The translations under genes and the position numbers were made by a program. The notes under the pieces are model-generated. The model saw nothing but the letters and a program-made list of their open reading frames with translations, was not told the origin of the DNA and searched no databases. From Paramacrobiotus metropolitanus (taxonomy: Eukaryota; Tardigrada; Eutardigrada; Parachela; Macrobiotidae): a stretch of DNA of 64,000 nt. The stretch covers positions 83,540 to 147,539 of the forward strand of contig NW_026570419.1 in NCBI RefSeq assembly GCF_019649055.1, written 5' to 3'. Shown here in pieces: positions 11,184-22,011 of the stretch; the stretch's first letter is position 1; the number at the start of each line of letters is the position of its first letter.

Positions 11184-12590
11184 TACCATCATGGAAGTTT
11201 GTTCCTGATTTTTCTGCCGCGACCTATCCTGGTACAACTACGGATGATATCTACTGACGCAGCGGCAACAGTTAAACCATGCCAATAAGGCAGTAACTAC
11301 CTTTACAATGCCGATATCCGACTGTACCGTCGGCTCATGAGTTTATGATCCATGTTCACCACAACGCCATAGCACGCGCTATTCTTTAGTAAGGTCATGC
11401 ATGCTTATTGATTTACTGTGAGTAACTTATCAAAATTGATAGCAACTGATTGTAGAATTAAATTTCGAAATTGTGTCTTTTCGTAGCGCAGCAAACTGCG
11501 TGAAAATTAGTTCTCCTGAAACGTCATAGCGTATTGATGCGCCGCGCAGTCAATGGGGTAGTCTTATACAGTTGCAGTGCATAGTTATATCACACCCATA
11601 CGTGTATCGGTTCCAGACAAACTTTGTCATGGAAGTAAAAAAATCTCGTCCAAACCGCCGCAGCTTGTTCTTTTTGCCCTTGTAGTGGCTTGCCGGTCGA
11701 TAACATGTACGATAATTGGAACTTAATGTGATCGGGATATTTCAAAAAATTGTTGCAAGCAGCTGTCCCTTTTGTAACAACTGATCTTTATTATTTGTCC
11801 ACAACCTCGTGCACCTTATTCCTGACTGTTGTAAACGTTAAGCCCGTTACCTTCCTGCACAAACAAACAAGCCGTTCCTTCCAAAACTGAAGGGTTTTGG
11901 TTCAAATCTTGTAGATTTGTATGTTACCTCAATGCCACTGGCCGAAGTGGACCATCTGCGCAAATCTCTTATCGCTTAGTAGTAGCGCTATGCCGATATA
12001 ACTCTGGTAAAACCGGAATCGGTCTCTAATCAGAATGGTGGAATCCGGTTGACGCCCCACATAATTAGACATACAACGCCGTCCACAGCCATGACTCCCG
12101 CTTATAAACTGAGTTGCATACTTCGAGATCAGCTGGCAGAGCCGGTTCAAAGAAAATCAATATCAGCACTAATGCTTTTAATCGAACTGCAGCTCGGTTG
12201 GAAAGAATATTGTAAGCAAAGGTTGACAATTCACTGCCACTGGAGAATGCCTGCAGCAACCAATGAGTAACGGAAACCGGAGACAAACAAACCGTCAGCT
12301 GGAGAATCGCAATGCAGCTCTCGCGAAACGATCAGCCCATATAACACTGCAGCTGACCGCAGCGTCGCAGCCGCACTTTAGCATGCCGACCGTCTGACCC
12401 ATCTAACAATTGTAAAGTTGTATTTCTTTCGGTTGTTAAATACGAAGCTGTCATCAGTCAGTACACCAGTGAAGTACACCAGTCAGAAGGTCACAACAAC
12501 GGTGTCCAATCGACAGCGGGAAGTACAGTAATTTTTGCCCGGTTGCACGATGGGCACAATAACGCCGGAACAAGCTGATAATATACGGGC
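11184..12590. other. Intergenic, no gene
   Basis: Short overlapping frames on both strands around 11.9-12.3 kb have no recognisable domain, and I treat them as chance. A short direct repeat (agtacaccagt) lies near 12459-12484. Confidence 0.4.
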
Positions 12591-12594
12591 CCAT

Positions 12595-12800
12595 GGTGCG
12601 CTGCCTCTCGTATCCATCCTTGAGATTTAATCGCGTCGACCGGGTTAATAGCACTACCGTACCACTCTCGATAATGCCGCGGATCAGCGCCAACAATGCC
12701 TGCTCCACCGCTCCGATAACAATATGCCGCTGCGGATCAGCCTTGTCCACGGCAGTCAGATAAAAGCTAGCCACCAAAGTTTTCTGGCAGTTGTGGGGTT
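12595..12800 (-). pseudogene. Decayed inverted copy of the C2-domain gene
   Basis: The minus-strand reading contains DKADPQRHIVIGAVEQALLA, IRGIIESGTVVLLTR and DGYERQRTMG. These match DDADPQRHIVIGSVEKELLA, IRGMIESEMVLLTR and GGYEGQRTMG of the gene at 6201-6926. Only about 70 residues survive, and both the C2 core start and the FGYG motif are lost. No start codon, splice context or continuing frame supports a functional gene. Confidence 0.8.
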
Positions 12801-13589
12801 GCACCTGGTAATTCTGCTAGCGTCTGAATTTCCTTACAGAGTAAACCAAGTCAAAAACCATCTTGCTGATTTCATGATCCTGACCTTATAACATTTTACT
12901 GGAAGAAGAAAGTTTTTCTCATCGTCCTACGTTCTTAACATTGCCGTCTGCCGATTTCGCCATTCATTGTGCACACAGTACAACTCTTTACGTTGAATTA
13001 AACGTTTACGCCAGGCTTCCATAAGTATGCACATGTGAAAACGTCGGCAGTGCAAACATATATATTTTTGTACATATATTTACTGTACTTCGCGGAAAAA
13101 ATAGTAGTATTAGATTCTAATTAACAATAAGAAAATAACGCACCTGGGGAAGGCAGAACATCACATTTTGCAAGAGTGTACGCGTACTGCACTTGGATGT
13201 TATTCGGCTTCTGGAGGTGCCCGTAATGCATGTGCCCGTAATGCATGCAAAATCTCTACTTATGCGCATAAGTAGAGATTTTGTGCGAGTGTCCCAGTAA
13301 GTACACCTGTTTCGGTAGGTAAGAAGGTGCATCAATAACAAACCGCACGACGCTTAAAGAAACAGTAACATAAAATATATTTTCCTAATCCTTCTGTGTG
13401 AAACCATTAGATAAACGCAGGCAAGTACCGGTAAGCATTATAAGCAGCAATTGTATTAAAAGGATACGGTAAATACATCCCATAAAAAAACCCTTTGCGG
13501 CACATGTGAAGTTACATTCAGATTTACGCAGAACTTACAAAATGAATACAATACTGAAACTGCATGCGACTGAAATTCACTCATGTGAG
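12801..13589. other. Intergenic, contains a perfect palindrome
   Basis: No coding exon recognised. Contains a tandem 14-bp repeat (tgcccgtaatgcat, about 13218 and 13232) abutting the perfect palindrome at 13248-13283. Confidence 0.4.
13248..13283. repeat. Perfect 36-bp palindrome
   Basis: The half-site caaaatctctacttatgc is followed at once by its exact reverse complement with no spacer. The sequence would form an 18-bp hairpin or cruciform. Confidence 0.9.
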
Positions 13590-14510
13590 TTAGTGCTTTA
13601 AAATTAAATATGCCGATTGCCTTAGCCATTCGTCTAAAAAAGAGTCAATCTGAAACCAGCATTCAATTTGCCCCGCCCACTGAGCTGCTGCCCGGGAAAT
13701 TACTAGGGATGAATAGCAAGAGCAGCTGTCGCTAGTCTGCGTTACGTTGAAACTAAAGGTGGCATTGCTGCCAGGAACGCCGCTTTCGGTTAGTGCGATT
13801 GCTTTCACAGGGTGGTCATCAGGAGCATACAAAATGCCGCGTTTGTGATGATACCAAATGAACCGCTGCATAAACTCCCTCATAGGGCCTTTGGTCCAGT
13901 TAAACTGCGTGTAGCATCGAAACTCAACACTATCATCGGTGCACGCTGTTGTATTGCGCATTGGAGGTTGGAAGACATGTTCTGGTTTATAAACTGGACT
14001 GACAAGGTACTTGGTGCTCGTCTGGATTCCTTTTTCCATCTGTATGCAGTCATACTCTCCAGCGTACAGCTGGATAGCACGCCGTATTGTTAGAGTGAAA
14101 AGTGTCATTGGGGGGTTTGGAAGTTGCAGTAAGCGGGTAACATCCTGGGAAAATTCAAGACTACCAGAATGCGCACTCGCTGTCGAGCAACTGCATAAAA
14201 AACAGAGTGGAAATGCGCATGATTTATTAATAAGATCTTCTGCACTGGACGAAAAGTTTAGGTTCATGTAATGCATCCACGTTGGTAACCCACTTGTCAT
14301 GTTTTGATTAAGAATATCCGAGTCAATGATTAAACACGAAAGCATGAACGAGGTTCCGAACGCCGGTCGAATGACGGTACTGAATTTCTTTAGACGTGTT
14401 TCGAGAGGGAGTTTGTGTAAGGAACTCAAGCTGATTATTTCCTGGTTGCTGTTCTTCAGTGCCACTTTGAATTTCTCCCAGACTAAAAACATGACAGGAA
14501 AATTGATCCT
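13590..14510 (-). CDS. Protein with two immunoglobulin-like domains
   Basis: Minus-strand exon starting after ttgtttgcag (acceptor ending 14511) and ending in a stop at 13592-13590, about 306 residues. Domain 1 has the first Ig cysteine in SFMLSC, a tryptophan in LPTWMHY and the closing Y-x-C in LYAGEYDC. Domain 2 runs from VEFRCY through FIWYHHKRG to WAGQIECWF. Several N-x-S/T sites (for example NATFSF, NTTAC) fit an extracellular protein. No signal peptide or membrane helix is seen here, so a 5' leader exon is probably missing and the product may be secreted. Ig proteins of this kind usually act in adhesion or recognition; the ligand is unknown. Confidence 0.6.
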   Translation of the reverse strand, partial: RINFPVMFLVWEKFKVALKNSNQEIISLSSLHKLPLETRLKKFSTVIRPAFGTSFMLSCLIIDSDILNQNMTSGLPTWMHYMNLNFSSSAEDLINKSCAFPLCFLCSCSTASAHSGSLEFSQDVTRLLQLPNPPMTLFTLTIRRAIQLYAGEYDCIQMEKGIQTSTKYLVSPVYKPEHVFQPPMRNTTACTDDSVEFRCYTQFNWTKGPMREFMQRFIWYHHKRGILYAPDDHPVKAIALTESGVPGSNATFSFNVTQTSDSCSCYSSLVISRAAAQWAGQIECWFQIDSFLDEWLRQSAYLILKH

Positions 14511-14519
14511 CTGCAAACA

Positions 14520-16517
14520 AATACTTAAACTTTTTTAGTAACCAGCTCAGCACAAAATTGCGCATATGTGCTTGAAATCAGTACTTAACCCTTCTTACCG
14601 CTTACAGTTGTAAGTCTGCATTTTACTTTCTGTTGTTCATTACATGCCTTACTGTTCGTTAACACAATGTAATACGTATTATTGTTTCATTGCACTTATG
14701 TCCATACGACCCTCATGATTATCTATAACGTAAACCAAAGGGGTTTATGGAAAGGCAGACGGATAAAGACAGCAGCACCGCAGATCCTGTGCGGACTTGT
14801 GCGTATTCGTATTGGTTATCAATCAGCTTAGCGCAAAAAGAAAAACAACACGCACATGATGCTCACGCTATTAGTCTACAAAAAAATCGAAAACGCACAC
14901 ACTGCTTAATTTGTGGTGGCTATAGCTTCTATTATGAGAAGGCATCAGATAATATCTTCACTCTGGAAGAACTCTTGAAAAACGAAAAGTTCTTATACAG
15001 TATTTCTCTTTCCCCCGCGGCTCAAGTACTCAGCTTACTGTAAGTTTTTGTTCTGAGACCACAGTTACGAATTTAGCTTGTTTGATCATCCTGCTCGTGG
15101 ACATTGCGCAGGCATAGGTCCAAAATTCCGCCGAAAAACTAAAGATTTGCAAAGCATTGGTTGTACCCGCAGCAATGGATACTGTGCTCATTCTAATGGC
15201 CATTTTAACAACGAGAAAAACCGCGCATTTTCATTACACGCCGGCAATTATAACATTAGTGAAATCGATTTTCTGTCCGCAGATTGCAGATGGAATGTGC
15301 TCAAGAATAAACTGAGTTCCAGAATAAGGTGTTCCGAAATTCAGTAAGGGTCAAAGTTATTGTTAGCTTTGTCAACGGTAGCCTATCATTTAATTTGGTT
15401 TGCACGCGAGTCGGAACTGAAAACATTCTGTGACTGACAATTTTTCACTGTAGCGTTATTTCCGGAAACAACCCGCATTGGCGCATTCCAACTTTAAGCA
15501 TTTTACTCTGCTTAAAAGTCTGCTTCATTATGATTAGTCTGTGTAAAGTTTAAGTGCAGACCTCACTCCTGCAGCTCACCCAAGGAAGCGCACTGGATGG
15601 AAGCCACATTCACCCTGGCCATGAATGGGGATTCATCACCTCGGCCACGAGCCAGGGATTCCGAAGAATCGGTTGAATCCCTAATACACTGTATCAGGGA
15701 GTCAGTTGGCTACGAATCAAGTTTCGCACTGCACGTTTGCGCACTTTCGCGTGGTTGAACATGTTCTGACGTTTTCCACGAGACTTCGCGGCCGGCCTGA
15801 AGCTGGGCCCATGACCCAGTTGTAGATGTTTCTCAAGTGAAGTTACTAATCACGTAATAATACTTGTTGTTTGCAGTTTTTGGCAGCTTACGGGTCTTGT
15901 AGTCCACACCAGGCGGATTCCTGTTAACCGAACAAGCTGAACCACTTAAGCTATGGAATACAGTAACCCACATAAACAATCCACAAAATACCCTGGCTAA
16001 GACAATTTTCCACCGAAGATTACAAAATTTAATGGCAATGTTAAAGAAAATGGGCGAACACCGCTCCATATTAAGAAAATAATCAATAATAATGAATCAG
16101 TTATAATTCTGCAAACAGACAAAGCAAAAACGACATTACGCAGCAACGAAAAGCAGGTATTTTATTTTATTGCATAACAAGAACAACAACAAAAGTTCAA
16201 GTTACATGAAATATGTTTTCGATACTTTACAATCAACTTCACATAAGTATATCATGTACTGTATTTACACGATATTAAGGGACAGAGAAATCCCCAGGAC
16301 CGCCCGCACTAGGCGTCGGTTTCTTTGACATCAATGGAGCCGACGCCTAGTGCGGGCGGTCCTGGGGATTTCTCTGTCCCTTAGTATCGTGTAAATACAG
16401 TACACCTGTACAGGCTGTACTGAGTACCACACAGAAAACCATTAGCAATAAGGTAATTTTGCATAACCATCATTTTATTGTGCTGTTAAACTTTTGTACG
16501 TTTTCTACTGCCGGTAT
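14520..16517. other. Intergenic, long hairpin near the right end
   Basis: Frames at 14747-15043 and 15078-15347 on the plus strand are open but resemble nothing I know and lack splice or start support. The only clear structure is the near-perfect inverted repeat at 16256-16403. The signal-peptide exon of the Ig-domain gene could lie here. Confidence 0.4.
16256..16403. repeat. Inverted repeat with 64-bp near-perfect arms
   Basis: The left arm 16256-16319 and right arm 16340-16403 are reverse complements except about one base (atattaag against the complement of cttagtat), with a 20-bp spacer. The GC-rich centre of the arms (aggaccgcccgcactaggcg) contrasts with the AT-rich surroundings. Near-identity implies recent formation or selection for pairing. 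It could be a MITE-like element or a hairpin RNA source, lying 115 bp beyond the 3' end of the minus-strand gene. Confidence 0.9.
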
Positions 16518-18510
16518 TCAAATTTCCGGCTCCTTCGCTTTGTCCACTGCACCGGAAACCATAGAAATGAATGGCACCTCATTACGCTCAACATCTTCGT
16601 CCTCCACTTCCACGGCGTTTAACCCTAACTGTCGGAAGGCTCGCACCAGTTTCCTGGCGTTTTTGTCTGACATTACATGATGATCATCAAACATGGAATA
16701 CAGCACGTTAGCACTTTCCGCCACCGCTTTAATTTTCAAGCGCTTTCCAGTTGCGCAGTGCAGATTTGGTGGATGGTGTTGATAATCGGCTACGGGGTCA
16801 TCTGCTAAGCGGTTTATTACTGCCTCGTCAATCCAATCTCCGTCAATTAGGCCGTCATTCGTTGGAGTGTTGGCAAATAGAAGTTCTGTCCTGCTTGAGT
16901 TTCCGCAGGCGACTGGTGGCAGATCACCCGGTGAAATGACGTGGTTAGATGCTGCGCTGTTTGTGAGGAGCGGATCAACGTTCACACTGTCAGCGTTTTC
17001 CTGTAACAGTGTTTTCGGAACCGAAGATTTCCGACTTCGTGTAGTCGATTCTGTCTGCAACTATAAACACATGATTGTTAATTTTCCATTTAGTGTACCT
17101 GTTTTATACTGCACTGCTGATAGGTTTGGAGTGTTCCTTCGGAAAACGCTTGTAGACTGAGCGAAATTATCAAATGTTATTTTAAACTAAAGATGAAAAA
17201 ATAGGCTGTAAAGGTTGAAAGACTAATGGGCAATGAGTTAGTAATAGCGATAATTACGCGCACCTGGTACAGATACCGCTGCAGTATATTTCGCTCGCGT
17301 TTGAATCTCCAGTGCTTCTTGGCTAAACATCTCCACCGCTTGGCTTTGAACACTTCGTCTGGGCCGGCTTCTTTAAACATCAACTGTTTCGCAGCTGCAC
17401 GGCGCTCTTCTCCCTTTAATTCACGCAAACCCAGAAAATCGTTTGCTAGTTCCAGTGGCGTCCCAGGTGAGCCAAACCACACCTGATCGGGAGTCTCTTC
17501 CTTCAGTAACGCCTGTCGTTGCGCGCGTTTCTCCTCGGACAGTGACCTTTCTACCAGCTTTTCCTTTTTTACAAGTTTCTTTTTTTTCGTTCCTTTTTTC
17601 CTTCTTTTGATTGCCGCTTTTTTGGAGTTGGCTTTTTTCGTGACCTTTTCGTCGGGTCCATGGATTTTGCTGGTATCCTTCCCTTTTGGCGGGATAACGG
17701 TAAAATCATCCTTCGGCAATAACGTATTGCATTTCGCCAGCGTTTCTTCAAGTAGCTTGAAGACGGTATCGGATGTTTGGCTGCATTTTGGACTGGCTGG
17801 GCATGTAACGAAGGCGGCTACCTGACCGTCCAACATCAGCGCTTTGACCGTTACAGGTTGGGCTGCAGATTTGGAAGCGTTCAAATTGGTATCCAAATCG
17901 ATATATTTGGGCCGCTACGCATAAAAAGGTCCGCTACAAACTAACGTTGAAACCGTTTTAATTCATCTGCATTTGCAGTAACGTTGAGTCAAAGTTGACC
18001 TTCGGTAACACTAACCATACCTTATACGCTTTCCGAGCTTCTCCTATCGTTGATTTTCCGTGTACGGGCGCATGGAACGTATTATAATCGTACACCGGGT
18101 CCGTCAGCACCTCGTTGACCTCATTCGTGGCGTCGAATTTAAACAAGCTCGGATCGTCGAACTCCTTTACATTGACGAACCGTCTCTTCTCGACATCGCC
18201 CAGGCCCAACTCCACATTGGTTCTCGCCTCCAAATCGTCCATTATATCTGTGGCTCTCCACGACTCGCGCATGCCCAGGGCCTGCCAGGGACGCTGGGTG
18301 CGCGTCTTCTTCCTCCGGACATACCAGTTGGGATGGACGAAGGAATCCCCGACGATCCATGTGCGTTTCGGTAAGAGCTCGCAAAGACCAAAATCTGTCG
18401 ATGATGAAGTGGTTGAGTCCGCGCTAAGACCATCCAATTTAAAGCGGTGCTGCTGACTTTCTCGGGATGCCAATGCGGACGTGGGAGGCGAGGCGGGCAA
18501 CTCGTTTCCT
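16518..18510 (-). CDS. Uncharacterised basic protein (three exons seen)
   Basis: Minus-strand exons at about 18510-18021, 17914-17264 and 17054-16518 (stop 16520-16518) join in phase 0 (donors aag|gtatgg and cag|gtgcgc). They give about 560 residues. The first exon starts after tgcatcag in phase 1, so a 5' exon is missing. Visible features are W/R-rich motifs early (PKRTWIVGDSFVHPNWYVR), a very basic stretch in exon 2 (about 17.56-17.64 kb, runs of KK and RRKK) that could be a nuclear targeting region, and a conserved-looking W-F-GSPGTPLELANDFLGL block. The last exon is acidic and ends VPFISMVSG.... No known domain recognised. Two decayed tandem copies at 8.3-9.5 kb show the locus has been duplicated. 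Confidence 0.55.
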
Positions 18511-19625
18511 GATGCATAAGCAATGCAACGTTTAATCTAACAGTACAGCGGATGCAAACTTCGAAAACGCTACACATTGCTTTTCTTTGCTCTGATGGTT
18601 AGGGTGTGGCTGTGAACCCTAATGAGTATTCGGTACTGTTAGAAGACTCATCCCGAACAGTAGGAAAAACCCTTTAAGACTCAAGTAAGTAACCATTCAT
18701 CGCTATTCAACACGATAAAAAGCTTGCCACTGCTCGAAATTACAGATTTGCGTCTCGAGTTATCCGAATTGTGATTAATGTGCTCTTACGACAATCGCAC
18801 TTCTGTTGAGGTTGAAAACAAAAACTTATCTGCACCGATACCTTGTGAAATTTGGCGTAGTTTGTCTGGAGCACTTCCGTTACTGCCGAATCTGCGAGAC
18901 ATTTTATTGCGACCAGAATTTTGTAAAAAATTTTGCAACCTGAAACCGTTAACTGCTGAAAATAGTTTACATTACATTTAATAACGGTGCACGCATTCGC
19001 CACATTACTGTAATATTCGTATCAAATGACGATATTCTTCTGGTGTTTTCTTGATGTACAAAGCAGCCACCCTATGTGCTTGCTGGCGGTGAATACTTAT
19101 TTTCATGCAGTAGTTATACCGATGGACTTATATCGCGTTTGAGATTTTCTTGTTCTTGTTTGCCGCGTTCGTGCCTCTTCTTTTATTCGAGTCCAGATTC
19201 TTTTCATTTCGGATACAGTACTCATAATCATTTTTGACTCCCACAAAACATTTAAAGCAGCAGACAGGTTATGGTTTTTTCTTTTTAGTACTAAACTAAA
19301 AAACCTTGTACATATAAAACAAACCTTTTACAATGGTGTTAGTTCACATTAAACATAAAAAATTAAAAACTGCGAGAAACAGTTGCAACATAACACGTTA
19401 TTAACACGAGGATATCAGTGCCGATGCATAATCTTACAAATTATAAGGTCACGGGTGCCGGTCGGTCTCGCTATCAATCCGGTGGCCGAGAATAATTGGT
19501 CAATATCGGCCATGATGACACGGATGCTCCGAAGAACAAGATGGCTAATATACTATTTTTGTTCTTCTTTTCGACAGTCGGTCCGAGGCGAAAGCTTTTC
19601 GTATCCTTTGTAATGCAGATTGCTG
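18511..19625. other. Intergenic, no gene recognised
   Basis: Short frames on both strands (for example around 18740-19003 minus) have no domain. The missing 5' exon of the gene ending at 16518 should lie in or beyond this stretch. Confidence 0.35.
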
Positions 19626-21125
19626 TCAGGTGACATCCATAATCCACCACATTGTTGTTAGCAGGACTGATAAGTCCCACCTCCAGTCTGAAAGGAAAAT
19701 TAAAATTTCCGAAAAGTACTTGCAATAATTCCATATCGGCTCTTAAATTTGTAAGACCTTTCTACGTATATATTATGGTGTTACACATCGACACAATTTT
19801 ATTAAATAAAATTTAGTGACGGTATGTAAGCTATAATATGTCATTACCTCTTTTGGAGGCACACCTTTCTTCCCCAGAAACACGAGCATCAGGACCCGTA
19901 ACGCCCAAGGCGAGATCTTCAGCACTGCCGTCGTCAGGATCTCCATCATTGTCCGCCGCTTCTTCGCCTCCAGCTTGGTCCTCTTCTTTTTAAAAAAATT
20001 GGCTTTCAGCGTTAGCTTCTTGCCTGATGCGTTCAGCAGCACAAATACTTCATACCTGCATCAGGACTGACAGCCTCATACGTAGTGGTCTCTGGTCCGC
20101 CAATCACCTTGAAATCTGTAACAACACCAATTTCGCAGGAAGGACAAATATTAACACGACCGCAAAACTAGCACAAACAGTAAACTGCCCTGTATAGCGG
20201 TTCACTTCCATTGAATATAACTGTAGGTACTGACTTTCGACCAAATGAGTGCGTGACCATCACTATACTTACGCCAGGGAAACATTTGCAATTTGTTACA
20301 GAGGTCCTTTTCACAAAAGCACTTCCATAAACCTTCCTCTTTTTCACAGTAAGGTACAGAATACACTTTATAGCCAGGGGGCACACCACACGAAGAATTC
20401 AGGAACATTTCTATATGGGAGAACGCATCTCTTATGGTTAGGCCGGTGTAATATTATGCAATATGGACATTACGACAATCTACGGTATTACTAATACCGT
20501 ATTAGTGCCTCATTCTAATGTCTAATTATGCCTGTATCCATAAATGCTTGGAATACGCACGGCGTTCGTCCGCTATGAAGAGGCAGTAAAAGCACGATGA
20601 TTTCTCCTGGTCGCAGTTGCCTCCAACATGTTTGTGGTAATCGCACTCAGCACAAGTTATCAATGGCTGAACTGGAGCTGCAAAGATAAAAGCCGTCACA
20701 TAATTACTGAGATCAAGAAATTAGGTACCGTTTTAACTGCTTATGATTCGAATCTATTTTTTACGAAAACTTCTCAACAGGCACATGTGCCATCACTTGG
20801 GACGTCATAAGACATAACTTATCGTTCATCAGCTTCATCGGAAAGCTCATCTTTGAGCTAGTACATAGAAACTTTTTTGACAAAACCCAAAAAAGTTTCT
20901 TTCTGCGGAAACGTTTAATATCGAATAAATCATACAACGGTAGTTTTCATTGGTTGTACATATTGAGGGTGAGGGAAACAGCTAGGCATTTTATTCGTGC
21001 AGTTTCATGAAAAAGCTACCTCGAGCGGCGTTATGAAAATACAGTATTTACCATGCGGTGTTATAAAAATATTTACCAAACAGCAGCGGCAAAACTATCA
21101 CAGCCCGTATTCCGCTTGCGCCCAT
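19626..21125 (-). CDS. Complete six-exon TFD protein with acidic stalk and TM
   Basis: Minus-strand exons 21125-21077, 20677-20561, 20410-20273, 20115-20056, 19985-19848 and 19687-19626 total 564 nt (187 residues). Every junction is phase 1. Exon 1 is a signal peptide (MGASGIRAVIVLPLLF). Exons 2-3 carry the three-finger domain from ITCAEC to WKCFCEKDLCN. Exon 4 is a short linker. Exon 5 is an acidic Gly/Asp/Glu stalk (EEAADNDGDPDDGSAEDL). Exon 6 is a hydrophobic C-terminus (WDLSVLLTTMWWIMDVT) acting as membrane anchor or GPI signal. Weak points are the GTGCGT donor of exon 2 and the unusual acceptor (aaaaag) of exon 5; an alternative exon 5 start gives a basic frame that does not continue. 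Likely a cell-surface protein of unknown partner. Confidence 0.65.
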
Positions 21126-22011
21126 CACAATGGCTTTGTTTCGACAATAATCAGTTAGCACAATAAACAACTGCCATCGGATTGAAAGCGAAGCTTCTCC
21201 AAAGACGCCCGGAATATTACAGTAACAGCTTCAAATAACACATACCACGAGCACATTACAGTTTGCAGCCTTTAGAGCGTGCAAACTTATACACAATAAA
21301 TCGCACTGTGAAAGTATCGATACCAAGATGATGGATAGGACGTATCAAAAGGCCACATAATCAAAAATTTAATAATTATTTACCTTAGTACAGCTTCGTT
21401 CGTGGCCGGAGGCTGTACAAAAGAAATACATTTGTATTGTCCAGTTTTGAGTAAGTACTAGTAATTTGGGTAATCAAGCGCAAACGGAAATTGCAAATAC
21501 AATACCAAAAAAACTTTCTTGTTTTACTACATAATCAGGAAAACCTGGCTGCACAAACACTGCTATTTACTACAGGCTGACAAGGCCGCACCCAGAATCA
21601 CTACTTACCATTCAGTAGTATGCTTTAAAAGCACACCAGTTCGATTAAATACTACGGTTTACATTAGCAATATATTAAAATTTCAGCCTTCGAATTAAAA
21701 TTTAAGCCTTCGAATGCAGTCCGTGTATCGGCATTCTGTTTTGCTAGGCAACCCTAATACAGCGACCCTGGTGAACATCTCTTAAGTAAATATGTACTTA
21801 GTATTATGCTGCGGGTTCGCATAATAACCGCTGTATTTCGATTATCCAAAGTCCGTATTTTTAAATTGAATATCCTTGATCTAGATAAAATAACTGCAGT
21901 AATCTGGAAACAAACTAGTTCCGCTAAGGAGTTTTTTTTGAAAGCAGATCAAGTCTGGATTGTTTAGCTAAGGCGTGCCAGATCTCGGTATGCATCCGAT
22001 AACTGTATTCT
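21126..22011. other. Divergent promoter region
   Basis: No exon recognised. The region separates the minus-strand TFD gene (start 21125) from Sec15 on the plus strand (start 22012), so it should hold two divergent promoters. A local duplication (aaaatttcagccttcgaatt / aaaatttaagccttcgaatg, about 21678-21715) is the only repeat noticed. Confidence 0.4.

Noticed and set aside
17226-18456. Several plus-strand frames over 100 codons
   Set aside because: They lie opposite well-phased exons of the minus-strand orphan gene and have shadow-like composition.
19773-20042. Lys-rich minus-strand frame with a helix-like end
   Set aside because: It overlaps the acidic stalk exon in another frame and does not join in phase to the neighbouring exons.
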